64,000 bases of DNA from Colwellia sp. 1_MG-2023 (lineage in GTDB: Bacteria > Pseudomonadota > Gammaproteobacteria > Enterobacterales > Alteromonadaceae), in assembly GCF_030546755.1 (NCBI RefSeq), contig NZ_JAUOPE010000010.1, positions 62,001-126,000 on the forward strand, read 5' to 3'. A program made the position numbers and the translations under genes. Below the pieces are notes generated by a model, which saw nothing but the letters and a program-made list of their open reading frames with translations, was not told the DNA's origin and ran no database searches. Shown here in pieces: positions 28,725 through 39,100 of the stretch; within the stretch, counting starts at the first letter, position 1, and every line of letters begins with the position of its first letter.

Positions 28725-29222
28725 CTATTGCTCCTGAAGCGTTAACGCGGCAATTGCTTGAAACATTTCTTCTACATTACTGCCGTTTTTCGCGCTGGTA
28801 TTAAAATGAGCGTTAAACAAGGTTTGATATTGGATAGTTTTACTATCTTCTAGATGCCAGTTAGCTTGAAGGTCACTTTTATTAATGGCGAGAATAGCCG
28901 GTACATTATTGGCTTTTTGAGCAAGTGAATGAATTTCCAACCCTTCAATTAATGAAGTACTTCTCGTTTGATCAACAACGATGATATAAGCGGCGGCTCC
29001 TCGTAAATACTTATCTTGAAAAACATTGTAGCGATCATAGCCTTCAATATCCCACAACATTAATTGAACGGCTTGTTGTGCAACATTGACAACTTTTTTA
29101 TCAACTTTCACGCCTATTGAGGTCAGGTATTTTTCATTAAAAATGCCTTCAACAAATTGCTTAACTAAGCTAGTTTTTCCTACGCTAGACGCCCCTAAGA
29201 GGCATATTTTCTTTTGAATCAA
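28725..29222 (-). CDS. Rab/Ras-like small GTPase
   Basis: 165-aa single-domain small GTPase, cytosolic, without lipidation motif. P-loop GASSVGKTS (residues 10-18), switch-I region YLTSIGVKV, G3 WDIEGYD, G4 NKSD and G5 TSAK are all present. The residue equivalent to Ras Gln61 is Tyr (DIEGY), so intrinsic GTPase activity may be low and depend on a partner. Start is TTG with AAGAG seven bases upstream. It lies between an OmpA-family gene (78-base gap) and the GGDEF-EAL gene. Bacterial relatives include MglA-like and Rab-like proteins associated with roadblock-domain partners. Confidence 0.88.
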   Translation of the reverse strand: MIQKKICLLGASSVGKTSLVKQFVEGIFNEKYLTSIGVKVDKKVVNVAQQAVQLMLWDIEGYDRYNVFQDKYLRGAAAYIIVVDQTRSTSLIEGLEIHSLAQKANNVPAILAINKSDLQANWHLEDSKTIQYQTLFNAHFNTSAKNGSNVEEMFQAIAALTLQEQ

Positions 29223-29300
29223 AATCCATCTCTTGGTGTTAGTGAGTTTTAAATCTTTGTTTTTTCAAATTTATTATTGATATTAAAAGCTAACAAATGT

Positions 29301-31064
29301 TTATGTTGCTGTATCGTCAATATAGATAATATTAAACATAACCTTTCTAGCGGTGTTTTTCACATCTTTTATGTTAATTTGTCCTAAACCAGTCACAAAT
29401 ATTTGCTCTCTATCTAAACCTAATTTTGTTAATGCAATAGCGGTGTTTTCAGCTCTCTTTAAGCTAAGGGCATTATTCATACTTGTATTACCGGTATTAT
29501 CACTACTTCCCATAATAATTAAGCCAACCTTTTTATTTAGCTTATTAGCTAATGATGATAAATATAAAAACTGTTGTTTCAGCTGTAATAAGTCACTTTC
29601 CATTGCTTGGTTTACTTGATCATCACCACTGGTAAAACTTAGTTGAATAGTCGATATTTTACCGACAAGATCTTTAAAAATTTGTTGGTTAATCGTATTA
29701 GATTGGGCAAGCACATCGCTGCTCATTATTGTTAAGTTTTGACGGTTTACCTCGCTTGGATTTATACCTAACGTTTCAAGTTTTGCGGTTAACTGTTGAT
29801 ATTTTATAAAATCAATATTACCCGTCAGTATTAATTCTTCATGAAGCCAATCAAAATTTAAGTCAGGAAAGTTTGCTGATAATTTATCTACTCTCTGTTT
29901 GATGATGACTGGCGATAATGAATAAAATCTTCGTTCTTTTAATACAACGTTTTCAAAAGGTATTTGTTGTAATTCGAACCAATTTTGTACAGACAAAGCA
30001 TTAGGGTCACGCATTAAATCTAAAGAGATCAGGTGCTTTGAATGCACATCAAGGTTTTTTACAACAATGCCAGCTTCATGATCAATTGCCATAATTTGCT
30101 GATGTAAAGTATTAAGTTGGTACCAATTTAGCGTTTTAAAACCGGCAAATAGAATTGCCAAAACTATCATTAGCCACGCAAACCAAGGCTTTTTTTGGTT
30201 TGATGCTTTTTCAGGTTTTTCTTCGGTTAGAAGGCAGTCGTTTAATTGTGTGTCTACATTTTCAAAAAGGGCATTATCACCATTAAATTGATTAAATTCT
30301 TGTTGATATAAATGATGAACTTCCTCAAGTGTAAGTTGCAATTGTTCATTTACCGCCTGCGGAGGGGTTCCGGTAACTGCAGCGACAATAATTGCACTAG
30401 GTCCTGGCTTAATAAGTAAGTTGAAACTATCAGTACTAACTGTTTGTAGTTGCTCTTTAACGCCGTTTTCGTCTAATTGAAATGAATCACCAACAAAATC
30501 ATTAATTGCGGTAAGCATAGAAGAAATTAATTCGGCATCATTTTGACTTTGTTGATCTAAGTTAACCGCTTTTAATAATAACCCTGTTTCTTGATGAATC
30601 AGAAAGATATGTTCAACACGATAATTATAAGTTTGTGAAACAACATATTGAGTAAAGCTAACACCAGCCTGCCAGGCTTTAAAACGCCATTTCAAGCCTT
30701 TTATGGTAAAACTGTGTTCAATTAATTGATTGGTTTTTTCGATAAAATTAGTCAGAAAAGCTCCGACTGATTTTCTCACTAAACTGCCCATAAGTGGGTA
30801 AAGTGAACTGATTAATCGATCGCTATGATGCGTAACCGAGTGTTCTACAGAGTTTTCTACAATGGGTAAAAGTACTTTTTTTATTGAGTCGTCTTTTTTC
30901 TGACGATCATGAAAAGCTTCTGTTATCACATCAGAAACAATGCCTCGGGCTTTTTTATTAACCGCATCGGTGATCAGCTGGTTATCCTGACCTAGAATTA
31001 TCTGTCTTAGTTTTTCTAACTCTTGTTGTGATTCTTGGTCTGATATTGAGATATCTTTTGGCAT
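29301..31064 (-). CDS. OmpA-family membrane protein with putative roadblock-like region
   Basis: 587 aa. The N-terminal cytosolic half (1-295) is helical and contains, at about 153-260, a segment (VEHIFLIHQETGLLLKAVNL, ISSMLTAINDFVGDSFQ, IKPGPSAIIVAAVTGTPP) resembling roadblock/LC7 folds that bind small GTPases. One TM helix follows the PWFAWLMIVLAILFAGF segment near 297-315. The periplasmic part ends in an OmpA-like peptidoglycan-binding domain (IIMGSSDNTGNTSMNNALSL, LKRAENTAIALTKLGL, VTGLGQ). It overlaps the coiled-coil gene by one base (TAATG). Inference: an envelope-anchored partner of the adjacent GTPase. Confidence 0.8.
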   Translation of the reverse strand: MPKDISISDQESQQELEKLRQIILGQDNQLITDAVNKKARGIVSDVITEAFHDRQKKDDSIKKVLLPIVENSVEHSVTHHSDRLISSLYPLMGSLVRKSVGAFLTNFIEKTNQLIEHSFTIKGLKWRFKAWQAGVSFTQYVVSQTYNYRVEHIFLIHQETGLLLKAVNLDQQSQNDAELISSMLTAINDFVGDSFQLDENGVKEQLQTVSTDSFNLLIKPGPSAIIVAAVTGTPPQAVNEQLQLTLEEVHHLYQQEFNQFNGDNALFENVDTQLNDCLLTEEKPEKASNQKKPWFAWLMIVLAILFAGFKTLNWYQLNTLHQQIMAIDHEAGIVVKNLDVHSKHLISLDLMRDPNALSVQNWFELQQIPFENVVLKERRFYSLSPVIIKQRVDKLSANFPDLNFDWLHEELILTGNIDFIKYQQLTAKLETLGINPSEVNRQNLTIMSSDVLAQSNTINQQIFKDLVGKISTIQLSFTSGDDQVNQAMESDLLQLKQQFLYLSSLANKLNKKVGLIIMGSSDNTGNTSMNNALSLKRAENTAIALTKLGLDREQIFVTGLGQINIKDVKNTARKVMFNIIYIDDTAT

Positions 31065-31612
31065 TATATCTGGTCATCTTCCAAGTTAGTTGCCATAGTC
31101 GCCAGCAATTTAGCTAATGTTTTTCTATCTGTTTTTGAAGACGTCAGCTCATTTGATACTTCTTCTAAATGTGTTTTCAATTGGCTAAGTTGTTGATCAA
31201 AATTATTGGTTAGGGCTGAACTTTCATTATCAAGTGATTGATTTAACTCTTTAAAATCTTGCTGAGTGGCGCTAGCGAACATTTCATGCTCAGAATATAG
31301 ATTGTCTAATGATTTTTGTAGATTAGCTTCATTTTCATCGTGAATTTTATCTATGAAAGTGATTCGTTTGTCGATTTCTAACTGCTTAGATTCTACATCC
31401 TTTTGAAATTCTGATATTTTTTTAGATAAACGTTGCTCTAATGAATCGAGCGATTTTTCCATATCGCTACGTAAGGCCGTTAATTGTGTAATAAGTTTTG
31501 TTTCTGCGGCACCAAATACAATAGCTCTTAACTGAGATAGTTCGTCAACTGAAGTATTGTCATTATTATTTTCTGTAGCACCTTTGTTTTTGTTCGCCAT
31601 TGCCTTATCCAT
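31064..31612 (-). CDS. Coiled-coil protein, first gene of GTPase operon
   Basis: About 182 aa, soluble and dominated by a long coiled coil (from about residue 45 to the end, rich in Q/E/K/L heptads). A short motif ELSQLRAIVFG near residues 23-33 resembles ELEKLRQIILG at the N-terminus of the OmpA-family partner encoded next. Start is uncertain: ATG at 31612 is used; ATG at 31600 and TTG at 31621 are alternatives. No known family recognised. Role likely scaffolding in a complex with its neighbours. Confidence 0.7.
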   Translation of the reverse strand: MDKAMANKNKGATENNNDNTSVDELSQLRAIVFGAAETKLITQLTALRSDMEKSLDSLEQRLSKKISEFQKDVESKQLEIDKRITFIDKIHDENEANLQKSLDNLYSEHEMFASATQQDFKELNQSLDNESSALTNNFDQQLSQLKTHLEEVSNELTSSKTDRKTLAKLLATMATNLEDDQI

Positions 31613-31621
31613 TTCAATCAA

Positions 31622-32064
31622 TTTTTATTATTAAAATAAGTGTAACAGCTATCTTAAATTTTTCCTGAAAGTTAATAAATTAATACCTATAAACCAATAG
31701 TTTGAATTGATTTTACTTGATGTATCACTTGAAATTGTAAAGTAACTATAAACTTTCAATATTTGGAAATTAAACCATATAGGTGGTTAATTGATTCATT
31801 TCAGTTTAAGAATAGATTAATTGTCGCTACATTCCTGGTCAACCACTTTGTTGATGGGTTTCTTGAAATACCTGTTACCAATTTTGTTAAAAAAGGTTAT
31901 AAATCACTAAGATTTTATGTTAATTTATTAAAGAAAGGAGCTATTAAGCCTTATAAATCATAAGATTAACCTTGTGTTTTTTGAACTTGATTTTGGTTAT
32001 AAAGATAAAGGATTTATCACACCCGAGTTTTTGAAGATAAATCTAAAAATAGCTGGATAACAGA
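31622..32064. other. Intergenic region, 443 bp
   Basis: AT-rich spacer between the divergent coiled-coil gene and the PEP-CTERM gene at 32065. A 66-codon TTG-initiated frame at 31763-31963 has no recognisable features or ribosome site and is not accepted. No GG-N10-GC sigma-54 element was found here by eye. Presumably holds promoters for both flanking genes. Confidence 0.6.
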
Positions 32065-32727
32065 ATGCAATATAAATTAGTGTTAATAATATTAGGGGTA
32101 CTTTTTAGTTGTGATAGTACTAAAAATGCCGAAGCGGCTTTAATACAGTCAGATTATGTTAACTATGGTGATAATTTAGCGGTATACGATGAAGCAACGA
32201 ATTTAACGTGGTTAGATTTGTCAGTTACAGATGGCAAAGCCTATGAAAATGCATTAACTCCTCATAATGAAAATGGCTTTAGTTATGCGAATGGTAGTCA
32301 AGTTACACAACTTTTCTTAAGTTTTTTTGGTGAGTCAGTTTCGTATAATTCTCCAGGTTACAGTACGGGTAATACTGTATTAGCTCAAAAATTTTCTTCC
32401 CTATTTGGCCTTACTAGCGCTAGTTCTTCCTTTGGTTTTTACTTCGATAACGAAAATAAATTTTCATTATTTGGCGTTACGTTAGGGGGAGGAAAGGTAT
32501 ATTCACCTGAGTTTCCTGTCGATTACAGTAAGTATTATGATACTGGTAATTCGGGCGTCGGAACTTATTTAGTGAGAGAAGGGCGAATAACTCTTGATGA
32601 ACCCGTAATTACTGCATATTCCCCGAGACTAGCACCTCCGTTATCAGTGTCAGAGCCTACTGGTTTTATTACTTTTATTTTTGGTATTTTAGGGGTACTA
32701 GCGTACCGAAGAGTATCTTTAGGTTGA
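32065..32727 (+). CDS. PEP-CTERM-type exported protein
   Basis: 220 aa with an N-terminal signal peptide (KLVLIILGVLFSC, cleavage likely near NAEAA). The body is Ser/Gly/Tyr/Asn-rich and carries the segment AVYDEATNLTWLDLSV, typical of many PEP-CTERM proteins. The C-terminal tripartite sorting signal is slightly degenerate: SEPTG, then the hydrophobic FITFIFGILGVLAY and the basic end RRVSLG. By family knowledge such proteins are cleaved by an exosortase and linked to exopolysaccharide; no exosortase is in this window. It converges with glsA. Confidence 0.8.
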   Translation: MQYKLVLIILGVLFSCDSTKNAEAALIQSDYVNYGDNLAVYDEATNLTWLDLSVTDGKAYENALTPHNENGFSYANGSQVTQLFLSFFGESVSYNSPGYSTGNTVLAQKFSSLFGLTSASSSFGFYFDNENKFSLFGVTLGGGKVYSPEFPVDYSKYYDTGNSGVGTYLVREGRITLDEPVITAYSPRLAPPLSVSEPTGFITFIFGILGVLAYRRVSLG

Positions 32728-32806
32728 AGTTAATTAAATTAAGTATTCAGGAACAAATTTATCTCTTAGGGGGAAATTTATTTTTAAGACGAGGGATGTC
32801 GCCACT

Positions 32807-33736
32807 TTAGTAGATGGATAAGCCTAGTTCGTTTGCAAACCCTGATATTAAATTCATTCCAACCACAGAGTTGCCAAATTTATTTAAAGGGGGGCTCCAT
32901 GAGCAAATAACGCCATAATTTGGGATTATTGCAACTATTCCTCCACCGACACCGCTTTTGGCGGGTAAACCAACGGAAAATGCAAACTCACCTGATTGAT
33001 CATACATACCACTGGTCGATAAAATGGCGTTAATGCGATGTGAATCTTGCCTAGTACAAATTTGCTCTTTTGTTCTTGGGTCAACTCCTTTGTTCGCTAA
33101 AAATAACAAGCTCTGTGCTAACTGTTGGCAATTCATAGAAATTGCGCATTGAGTAAAATAATGACTAAGTACCTCAGGCACTTCAGCTTCTATATTACCA
33201 AAACTTTTCATCAGGTAAGTTAAGGCAGCATTACGGTTGCCGTGAGATAACTCTGACTGATACACGTCTTGATCTATATGAATATTTTCATCATTGGCCA
33301 AATGGCGCATAAAACATAGAAAAGCAAGTTTACTTGATGAATAATGACTCGCCAAAACATCCGCTACTAATAAAGCTCCGGCGTTGATAACCGGGTTTCT
33401 CGGGATACCTTGTTCCCATTCTAACTGGATAATTGAATTAAAAGGCTGGCCAGAAGGTTCCATTCTGACTCTGTGCCATAATGAATCACCTAAACGGTTC
33501 ATCGCCATTACTAAACCAAATACTTTCGAAATACTTTGAATAGAAAATGGCACGTGAACATCACCGGCGGATACTAATTTACCATCAAGAGTAGCGACAG
33601 AAATTGCCATCAATTCAGGGGAAACTGTTGCTAACGCAGGAATATAATCAGCGACGTTGCCCTCTTGGTATAGACCTTGTTGTGAAGCTATTAATTTATC
33701 AAGCGTTGCCGCTAAATTTTTAGGAATTGAGGTCAT
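32807..33736 (-). CDS. glsA: Glutaminase A
   Basis: 309-aa serine-dependent glutaminase converting glutamine to glutamate and ammonia. Catalytic Ser-x-x-Lys is in FSIQSISKVFGLVMAMN (near residue 83); the family segment GIPRNPVINAGALLV and the C-terminal SGVGGGIVAIIP are present. Length equals E. coli glutaminases (308-310 aa). It starts 5 bases after the dehydrogenase gene that itself follows the efflux genes, so it is likely read from the efflux operon. Confidence 0.95.
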   Translation of the reverse strand: MTSIPKNLAATLDKLIASQQGLYQEGNVADYIPALATVSPELMAISVATLDGKLVSAGDVHVPFSIQSISKVFGLVMAMNRLGDSLWHRVRMEPSGQPFNSIIQLEWEQGIPRNPVINAGALLVADVLASHYSSSKLAFLCFMRHLANDENIHIDQDVYQSELSHGNRNAALTYLMKSFGNIEAEVPEVLSHYFTQCAISMNCQQLAQSLLFLANKGVDPRTKEQICTRQDSHRINAILSTSGMYDQSGEFAFSVGLPAKSGVGGGIVAIIPNYGVICSWSPPLNKFGNSVVGMNLISGFANELGLSIY

Positions 33737-33741
33737 TTATA

Positions 33742-34767
33742 TCACGATAGTTTAACGATTTGTTTGCCAGTAAACTCACCTGATATTTGTTTTTCTAGTG
33801 CTTTTGAAATGCTTTGTTCATTAAAGTCGATAATAAATTGTTCTGGCGTCGTGATTTCAGCATTTTCGACATTTTCGAGTAATAATTTACTCATAAAACT
33901 CATATGTTGTTGTGCACATAAGCTGTTAGCTAACCAAGCTCCACCCAGCGAGACAATACTAATATTGGGGGCTTTTCTAAACATTAATTCAGGTGCTAAT
34001 ACGGGTAAGGTTTTTAAACAAGCAATTCGACCACAAAACCGCATTAGTTCAATATTTCTAACGGTTGTTTCACCGCCGATAGAATCGATAACCGCGTCAA
34101 AACCTTGAGGGCCTAAGGCAGTTCTAATTTTCTCACAAAGTTTTTTATCACGATAATCAAAAACAGCATCGGCACCTAATTTTTTCACTAGTTTATGGTT
34201 ACGCTTTGATGCTGTAGTAAACACATTTGCCCCTCGTTGCTTGGCAAATTGAATGGCAAACTGTCCAACAGCACCTGCACCCGCTTCAATGAATACTGTA
34301 TCACCTTCAGATAATTGTATTTTATTTAAGGCAATAAGTGCTGTCATACCAGCACAAGGAAGGGTTGCTGCTGTACTTGAAGGAACACCGTTTGGAATTA
34401 TTGATACTGCATAGTTTGGCACTTTAGCGTATTCACTTAGCACGCCCTGTTGAGCTAGGCTAGAGTGCCACATAATACGGTCGCCAATACTAGGAAATAA
34501 TCCTTTATTTGCTTGTACGACGATACCGACAGCATCTAAACCAATAGTATGTGGATATTGCCATTTACAAAAGCCCGCTTTAGCAAATTGGGCATCTAAT
34601 GGGTTTAAGCCAACATATTCAACTTTTACCAACACTTCATTTTCATCGCACTTGGGTAATTCAAGTTCAATGGTTGATAATTGCATTTGCTCATTAGGTT
34701 GTTCCAACACAATGGCTTTCATTGTGTTGGGTAAGTCGCAAAGTTGTATTGTTTCGTTTAACGCCAT
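33742..34767 (-). CDS. Medium-chain dehydrogenase/quinone-reductase-like protein
   Basis: 341 aa. GroES-like N-terminal domain (EVLVKVEYVGLNPLDAQFAK, HTIGLDAVGIVV) and NAD(P)-binding domain with AGAGAVGQFAIQFAKQRGA. No structural zinc cysteine lobe, so closest to the zinc-free quinone oxidoreductase branch. It follows the outer-membrane efflux gene by 7 bases and precedes glsA by 5, suggesting a role together with the pump. Substrate unknown. Confidence 0.88.
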   Translation of the reverse strand: MALNETIQLCDLPNTMKAIVLEQPNEQMQLSTIELELPKCDENEVLVKVEYVGLNPLDAQFAKAGFCKWQYPHTIGLDAVGIVVQANKGLFPSIGDRIMWHSSLAQQGVLSEYAKVPNYAVSIIPNGVPSSTAATLPCAGMTALIALNKIQLSEGDTVFIEAGAGAVGQFAIQFAKQRGANVFTTASKRNHKLVKKLGADAVFDYRDKKLCEKIRTALGPQGFDAVIDSIGGETTVRNIELMRFCGRIACLKTLPVLAPELMFRKAPNISIVSLGGAWLANSLCAQQHMSFMSKLLLENVENAEITTPEQFIIDFNEQSISKALEKQISGEFTGKQIVKLS

Positions 34768-34774
34768 TTTAACT

Positions 34775-36187
34775 CTAATGTTCGATTGTTAACTGGTGAC
34801 TCCAATGACCATTAAATGCTTGATAGGTACTTACTTTGGCAATTAATGACATGATGGATGTATCAATATTATTTTTTTCCGCTATTAAAACATCCTGCCG
34901 CGCATCTAACAACTCTAGATATGGAATTTGTCCTTCTTGATACATAGCTTGAGCCTGCAAAAAGGCATTATTAGCATGCTTAAATCTAGCCTGTGCATAG
35001 GCATGCTGATTGGTTTGCTTGACTAAAAACTGAAGCGATAATTCACTCTCATTAATTGCTTTAAGCACCACTTGCTGGTAATCACTATATGCTGCTTCAC
35101 TTAAAAGCTGCTGTGCTTGTTTTTGTGCGATTAATGCTGGGTAGCTTAGTAAGGACCACTCTATTTGTGGGTTCACTTGCCATTGCTGTTGAGTGTCAAC
35201 CAAACGAGTGTTGTTTAAACCCAATACACCAGCAAATCCACTTAAACTAATATTTGGTAAAAGTGCCTTACTTGCAGCAACACTCAGTGAATAAGCTTGG
35301 CTAAAATTAAATAATGCTTGATTGATATCCGGTCGTAGCGCAATCGCATTATTGGGATTTGCAATTTCAACCGCCAATTCATTTGATAAAAAGCCTGGTT
35401 TTTCAGTCAATATTATTTCATTAGTAAATTGCCCTGTTAATAACGCAAGCGTTGATAAATCACGATATTGCGCGTATTTTATTTCCGGCAAAAGGGCTTG
35501 TTGTTGACTAAGTTGTGCTTTGGTTCGATTAAGATCAAGTTCATTAGCAACCCCTTCATCAACGCGCGCTTTCAGTACATCAATACTTTGTTTTAATGCT
35601 TCAATTTGTTGCGTAATGATTAGCTCATTTTCTAAGTTACCTTGATAGTTTATATAGCCTTTTACGACAGAAGAGACTATTTCAACCTTTAATAACCTGA
35701 GCTGTTCAGCTTTACTCATGGCTGAAGCGTTTGCTGCATCAACCAAAGCCGTGACGCGGCCAAACAAATCAAGCTGCCAATCAACGCCAAAATTCGCATT
35801 GGATTGGCGAGTGATAGTATCAGCTAAACTACTTCGTGCTGCTGAAACAGCAACACTTCCTTGCGGTAAGTACTCGGCTTTTTGCTCACCGAGTCTGGCA
35901 AGTGTACTTTGTAGCTGTAATTGACTGGTTTTTAAGTCGTGATTCTTGGCTAACGCATTTGCTACTAACTTATTAAGTTGTGGTGAATTTAATTGGTACC
36001 ACCAATTTGTTTCGTCTATTCCTGATAAGTTAGGTGCGACATCAGCGCGTTCAATAAAACCCTCTAACAATTGTTGATGTTGCTCTTCATTTATTTTACT
36101 GGCACAGCCGGTAAGTAACAGAGAAAACACCGCAAAACCTATAAAGGCAAACTTATGTTTTATCGGGCGTATCGTTAGTGTAGTCAT
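34775..36187 (-). CDS. Outer-membrane efflux lipoprotein (NodT/OprM type)
   Basis: 470-aa TolC-superfamily outer-membrane factor. Lipobox LLLTGCASK around residues 25-33 indicates lipidation. Two helical OEP repeats with LNRTKAQLSQQQALLPEIKY and LDARQDVLIAEKNNID are typical. It completes the tripartite pump with the RND protein two bases upstream. Comparable in length to OprM (485 aa). Confidence 0.92.
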   Translation of the reverse strand: MTTLTIRPIKHKFAFIGFAVFSLLLTGCASKINEEQHQQLLEGFIERADVAPNLSGIDETNWWYQLNSPQLNKLVANALAKNHDLKTSQLQLQSTLARLGEQKAEYLPQGSVAVSAARSSLADTITRQSNANFGVDWQLDLFGRVTALVDAANASAMSKAEQLRLLKVEIVSSVVKGYINYQGNLENELIITQQIEALKQSIDVLKARVDEGVANELDLNRTKAQLSQQQALLPEIKYAQYRDLSTLALLTGQFTNEIILTEKPGFLSNELAVEIANPNNAIALRPDINQALFNFSQAYSLSVAASKALLPNISLSGFAGVLGLNNTRLVDTQQQWQVNPQIEWSLLSYPALIAQKQAQQLLSEAAYSDYQQVVLKAINESELSLQFLVKQTNQHAYAQARFKHANNAFLQAQAMYQEGQIPYLELLDARQDVLIAEKNNIDTSIMSLIAKVSTYQAFNGHWSHQLTIEH

Positions 36188-36189
36188 GA

Positions 36190-39100
36190 TTATGCCTCAT
36201 CCTTGTTAGTTTTATCTTTACTTAGGAAAATATAGAACACTGGCGTAAATAATAAGCCAAAAATGGTGACACCAATCATGCCGGAAAATACCGCATTACC
36301 CATTGCATGACGCATTTCTGAGCCTGCGCCTGTAGCAAGTACAAGTGGTATAACTCCAGCCGTAAAAGCGATAGATGTCATTAGAATTGGACGTAAACGC
36401 AAGCGACATGCTTCAATGATTGCATCTAAATGTGATAAACCATTTTCATGTTGATCTTTTGCAAATTCGACCATTAAAATTGCATTTTTAGAGGCTAAAG
36501 CAACCAATACAATTAAGGCGATTTGGGTAAAAATATTATTATCATCGCCAACAAACCATACCCCTAATAACGCTGAGAATATTGTCATAGGCACAATCAA
36601 AATAATGGCTAACGGTAAGCGTAAACTCTCATATTGTGCTGCTAATACCATAAAGACCAATAACACGACTAATGGAAATACATATACCATAGTATTACCC
36701 GCGAGTATTTGTTGGTAGGTGACCTCTGTCCATTCGTAGGCGATACCTTGCTCTAATGTTTCAGCTAAAATGATCTCGATAGCTTTTTGTGCTTGATCAG
36801 AGCTTGTACCGGGAGTCGGACTACCATTTAATTCCGCGCTCGGATAACCGTTATAATGCATTACTCGGTCCGGGCCAGTGCTTGGGGTAACAGTGAGTAC
36901 AGATCCTAGCGGCACCATTTGTCCTTGTCGATTACGTACTTTTAGGTTAAGTATTTGCGCAGGATCTTGACGAAAATCGGCATCTGCTTGTGCGTTAACC
37001 TGATAGGTTCTGCCAAATAAATTAAAGTCATTTACGTAAATAGAGCCTAAATAAATTTGTAGCGCATCGAAAACCTCATCTAATGGGATCCCTTGTATCA
37101 ACGCTTGCTCACGGTCAATGTCAATATCCATCTGTGGTACTTGTATCCGAAAGCTTGAATATAGTCCCATCAAGGCAGGATCTTTTTGTGCTTTGGCTAT
37201 TACGGCTTGTAAGTTGTTAAACAGTGCTTCAAAGCCTTTATTTTCACGATCTTCAATCTGTAGTTTAAAACCACCAGTAGTTCCTAGTCCTTGAATAGGT
37301 GGCGGTGGAAATACAGCGACAAAGGCTTCATCAATTGCCATAAATCTTTGGTTCAGTTGTGCGGCAATGGCCATGGCTGATTGACTTGGATCTGTTCTTT
37401 TATCGAAGGACTCAAGTGGCGTAAAGACAATCGCGCTATTTGGACTTGTAGTGAAGCCGTTTACTGATAACCCCGGAAAAGCAACAGCATTGGCGACACC
37501 CGGAATTTCCAGAGCAATCTTTTGCATTTCTTTCACAACAAGCTCTGTTCTATCTAAGCTTGCCGCGTCTGGTAATTGTGCAATAGCAACTAAATACTGT
37601 TTGTCTTGTGCCGGAATAAAACCACCAGGTACTTGATTAAATAAGGAAATGGTACCGCCAAGTAAGACGAAGTAAATAATACCAACGACTGCACTCATTC
37701 GAATGAGTTTTTGTACCAGTTTTTGATAACCTTGCGCACCTTTATCAAAAACACGATTAAAAGGAGCAAATAACCATTTGCCAAATAATGCATTCAGTAA
37801 ACGTGTTAACTTATCTGGCTTGCTATCGTGTGATTTTAGTAACAACGCTGATAATGCAGGCGATAAGGTTAATGAGTTAAACGCAGAGATAAAGGTTGAA
37901 ATCGTTATCGTTAAAGCAAATTGCTTATAAAATTGCCCCGATAAGCCACTAATAAAAGCCGTAGGAATAAATACCGCACCTAACACTAATGCTATCGCAA
38001 TAATTGGCCCTGTAACTTCTGTCATGGCAACACGAGTAGCTTCTAACGGCGTAAGTCCTTTTTCGATATTACGTTCAACGTTTTCTACAACAACGATGGC
38101 ATCATCTACCACGATACCAATGGCGAGTACTAAACCAAATAGCGATAAAGTATTGATGGAAACCCCCAACCATTGCATGACTGCAAACGTACCAATTAGG
38201 GAAATAGGTACGGCAATTAATGGAATAATAGAAGCGCGCCAAGTTTGTAAGAATAAGATAACCACAATAACCACTAACACTATGGCTTCAAGTAAGGTCG
38301 TGATAACGGCATCAATTGAGCCACGCACAAAAACCGTTGGATCATAAACAATGTCGTATTCAACGCCTGCAGGGAAGTTCTTCGATAAATTAGCCATGGT
38401 TTCGCGAACTTGGTCTGATAATTCGATGGCATTTGCCCCAGGTCTTTGAAATATTGGGATAGCAAGAGCTGGTTTGCCATCAAGCATGGCACGTAACGAA
38501 TAATTGTTTTGGCCTAATTCAACTCGGGCAACATCTTTAAGACGAGTGATTTGTCCTTGTTCACCAAGTTTAATGATCACTTGTTCAAATTCTTCAATAT
38601 TATTTAATCGACCTTTTACGTTTAATAAAATTTGAAATTGACTATCGTTACTTGCAGGCTGAGCACCTAAGCTACCTGCTGCAACTTGTTGATTTTGTTC
38701 GCGCAAAGCAGAAACCACATCATTAGCAGTTAACTCATGTGAAGCTAAATCATCCGGGCTCAACCAAACGCGCATGGCGTATTGACCACCACCAAATAAC
38801 TTGAGATCACCTACGCCTTCTAAACGAGTGATTTGGTCTTTAATATATAAATCTGCATAGTTAGTAAGGTATGTAGTGTCATGAGTATTTTCAGGAGAAA
38901 ATAAATGAACAACCATAGTTAAATCAGGTGACGATTTTTCTGCAACTACACCTAAACGTTGCACTTCTTGTGGTAAACGCGGCAGTGCACTATTTACTCT
39001 ATTTTGTACCTGAACTTGTGCTCTATCTAAATCAGTACCTAAGGCGAAGGTAACTGTTAGCGTCATACGACCGTCACTAGTGGCTTGTGAAAACATATAC

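Noticed and set aside
31763..31963. 66-codon TTG-initiated ORF before the PEP-CTERM gene
   Set aside because: No ribosome site and no recognisable features; sits in a promoter-like AT-rich spacer.
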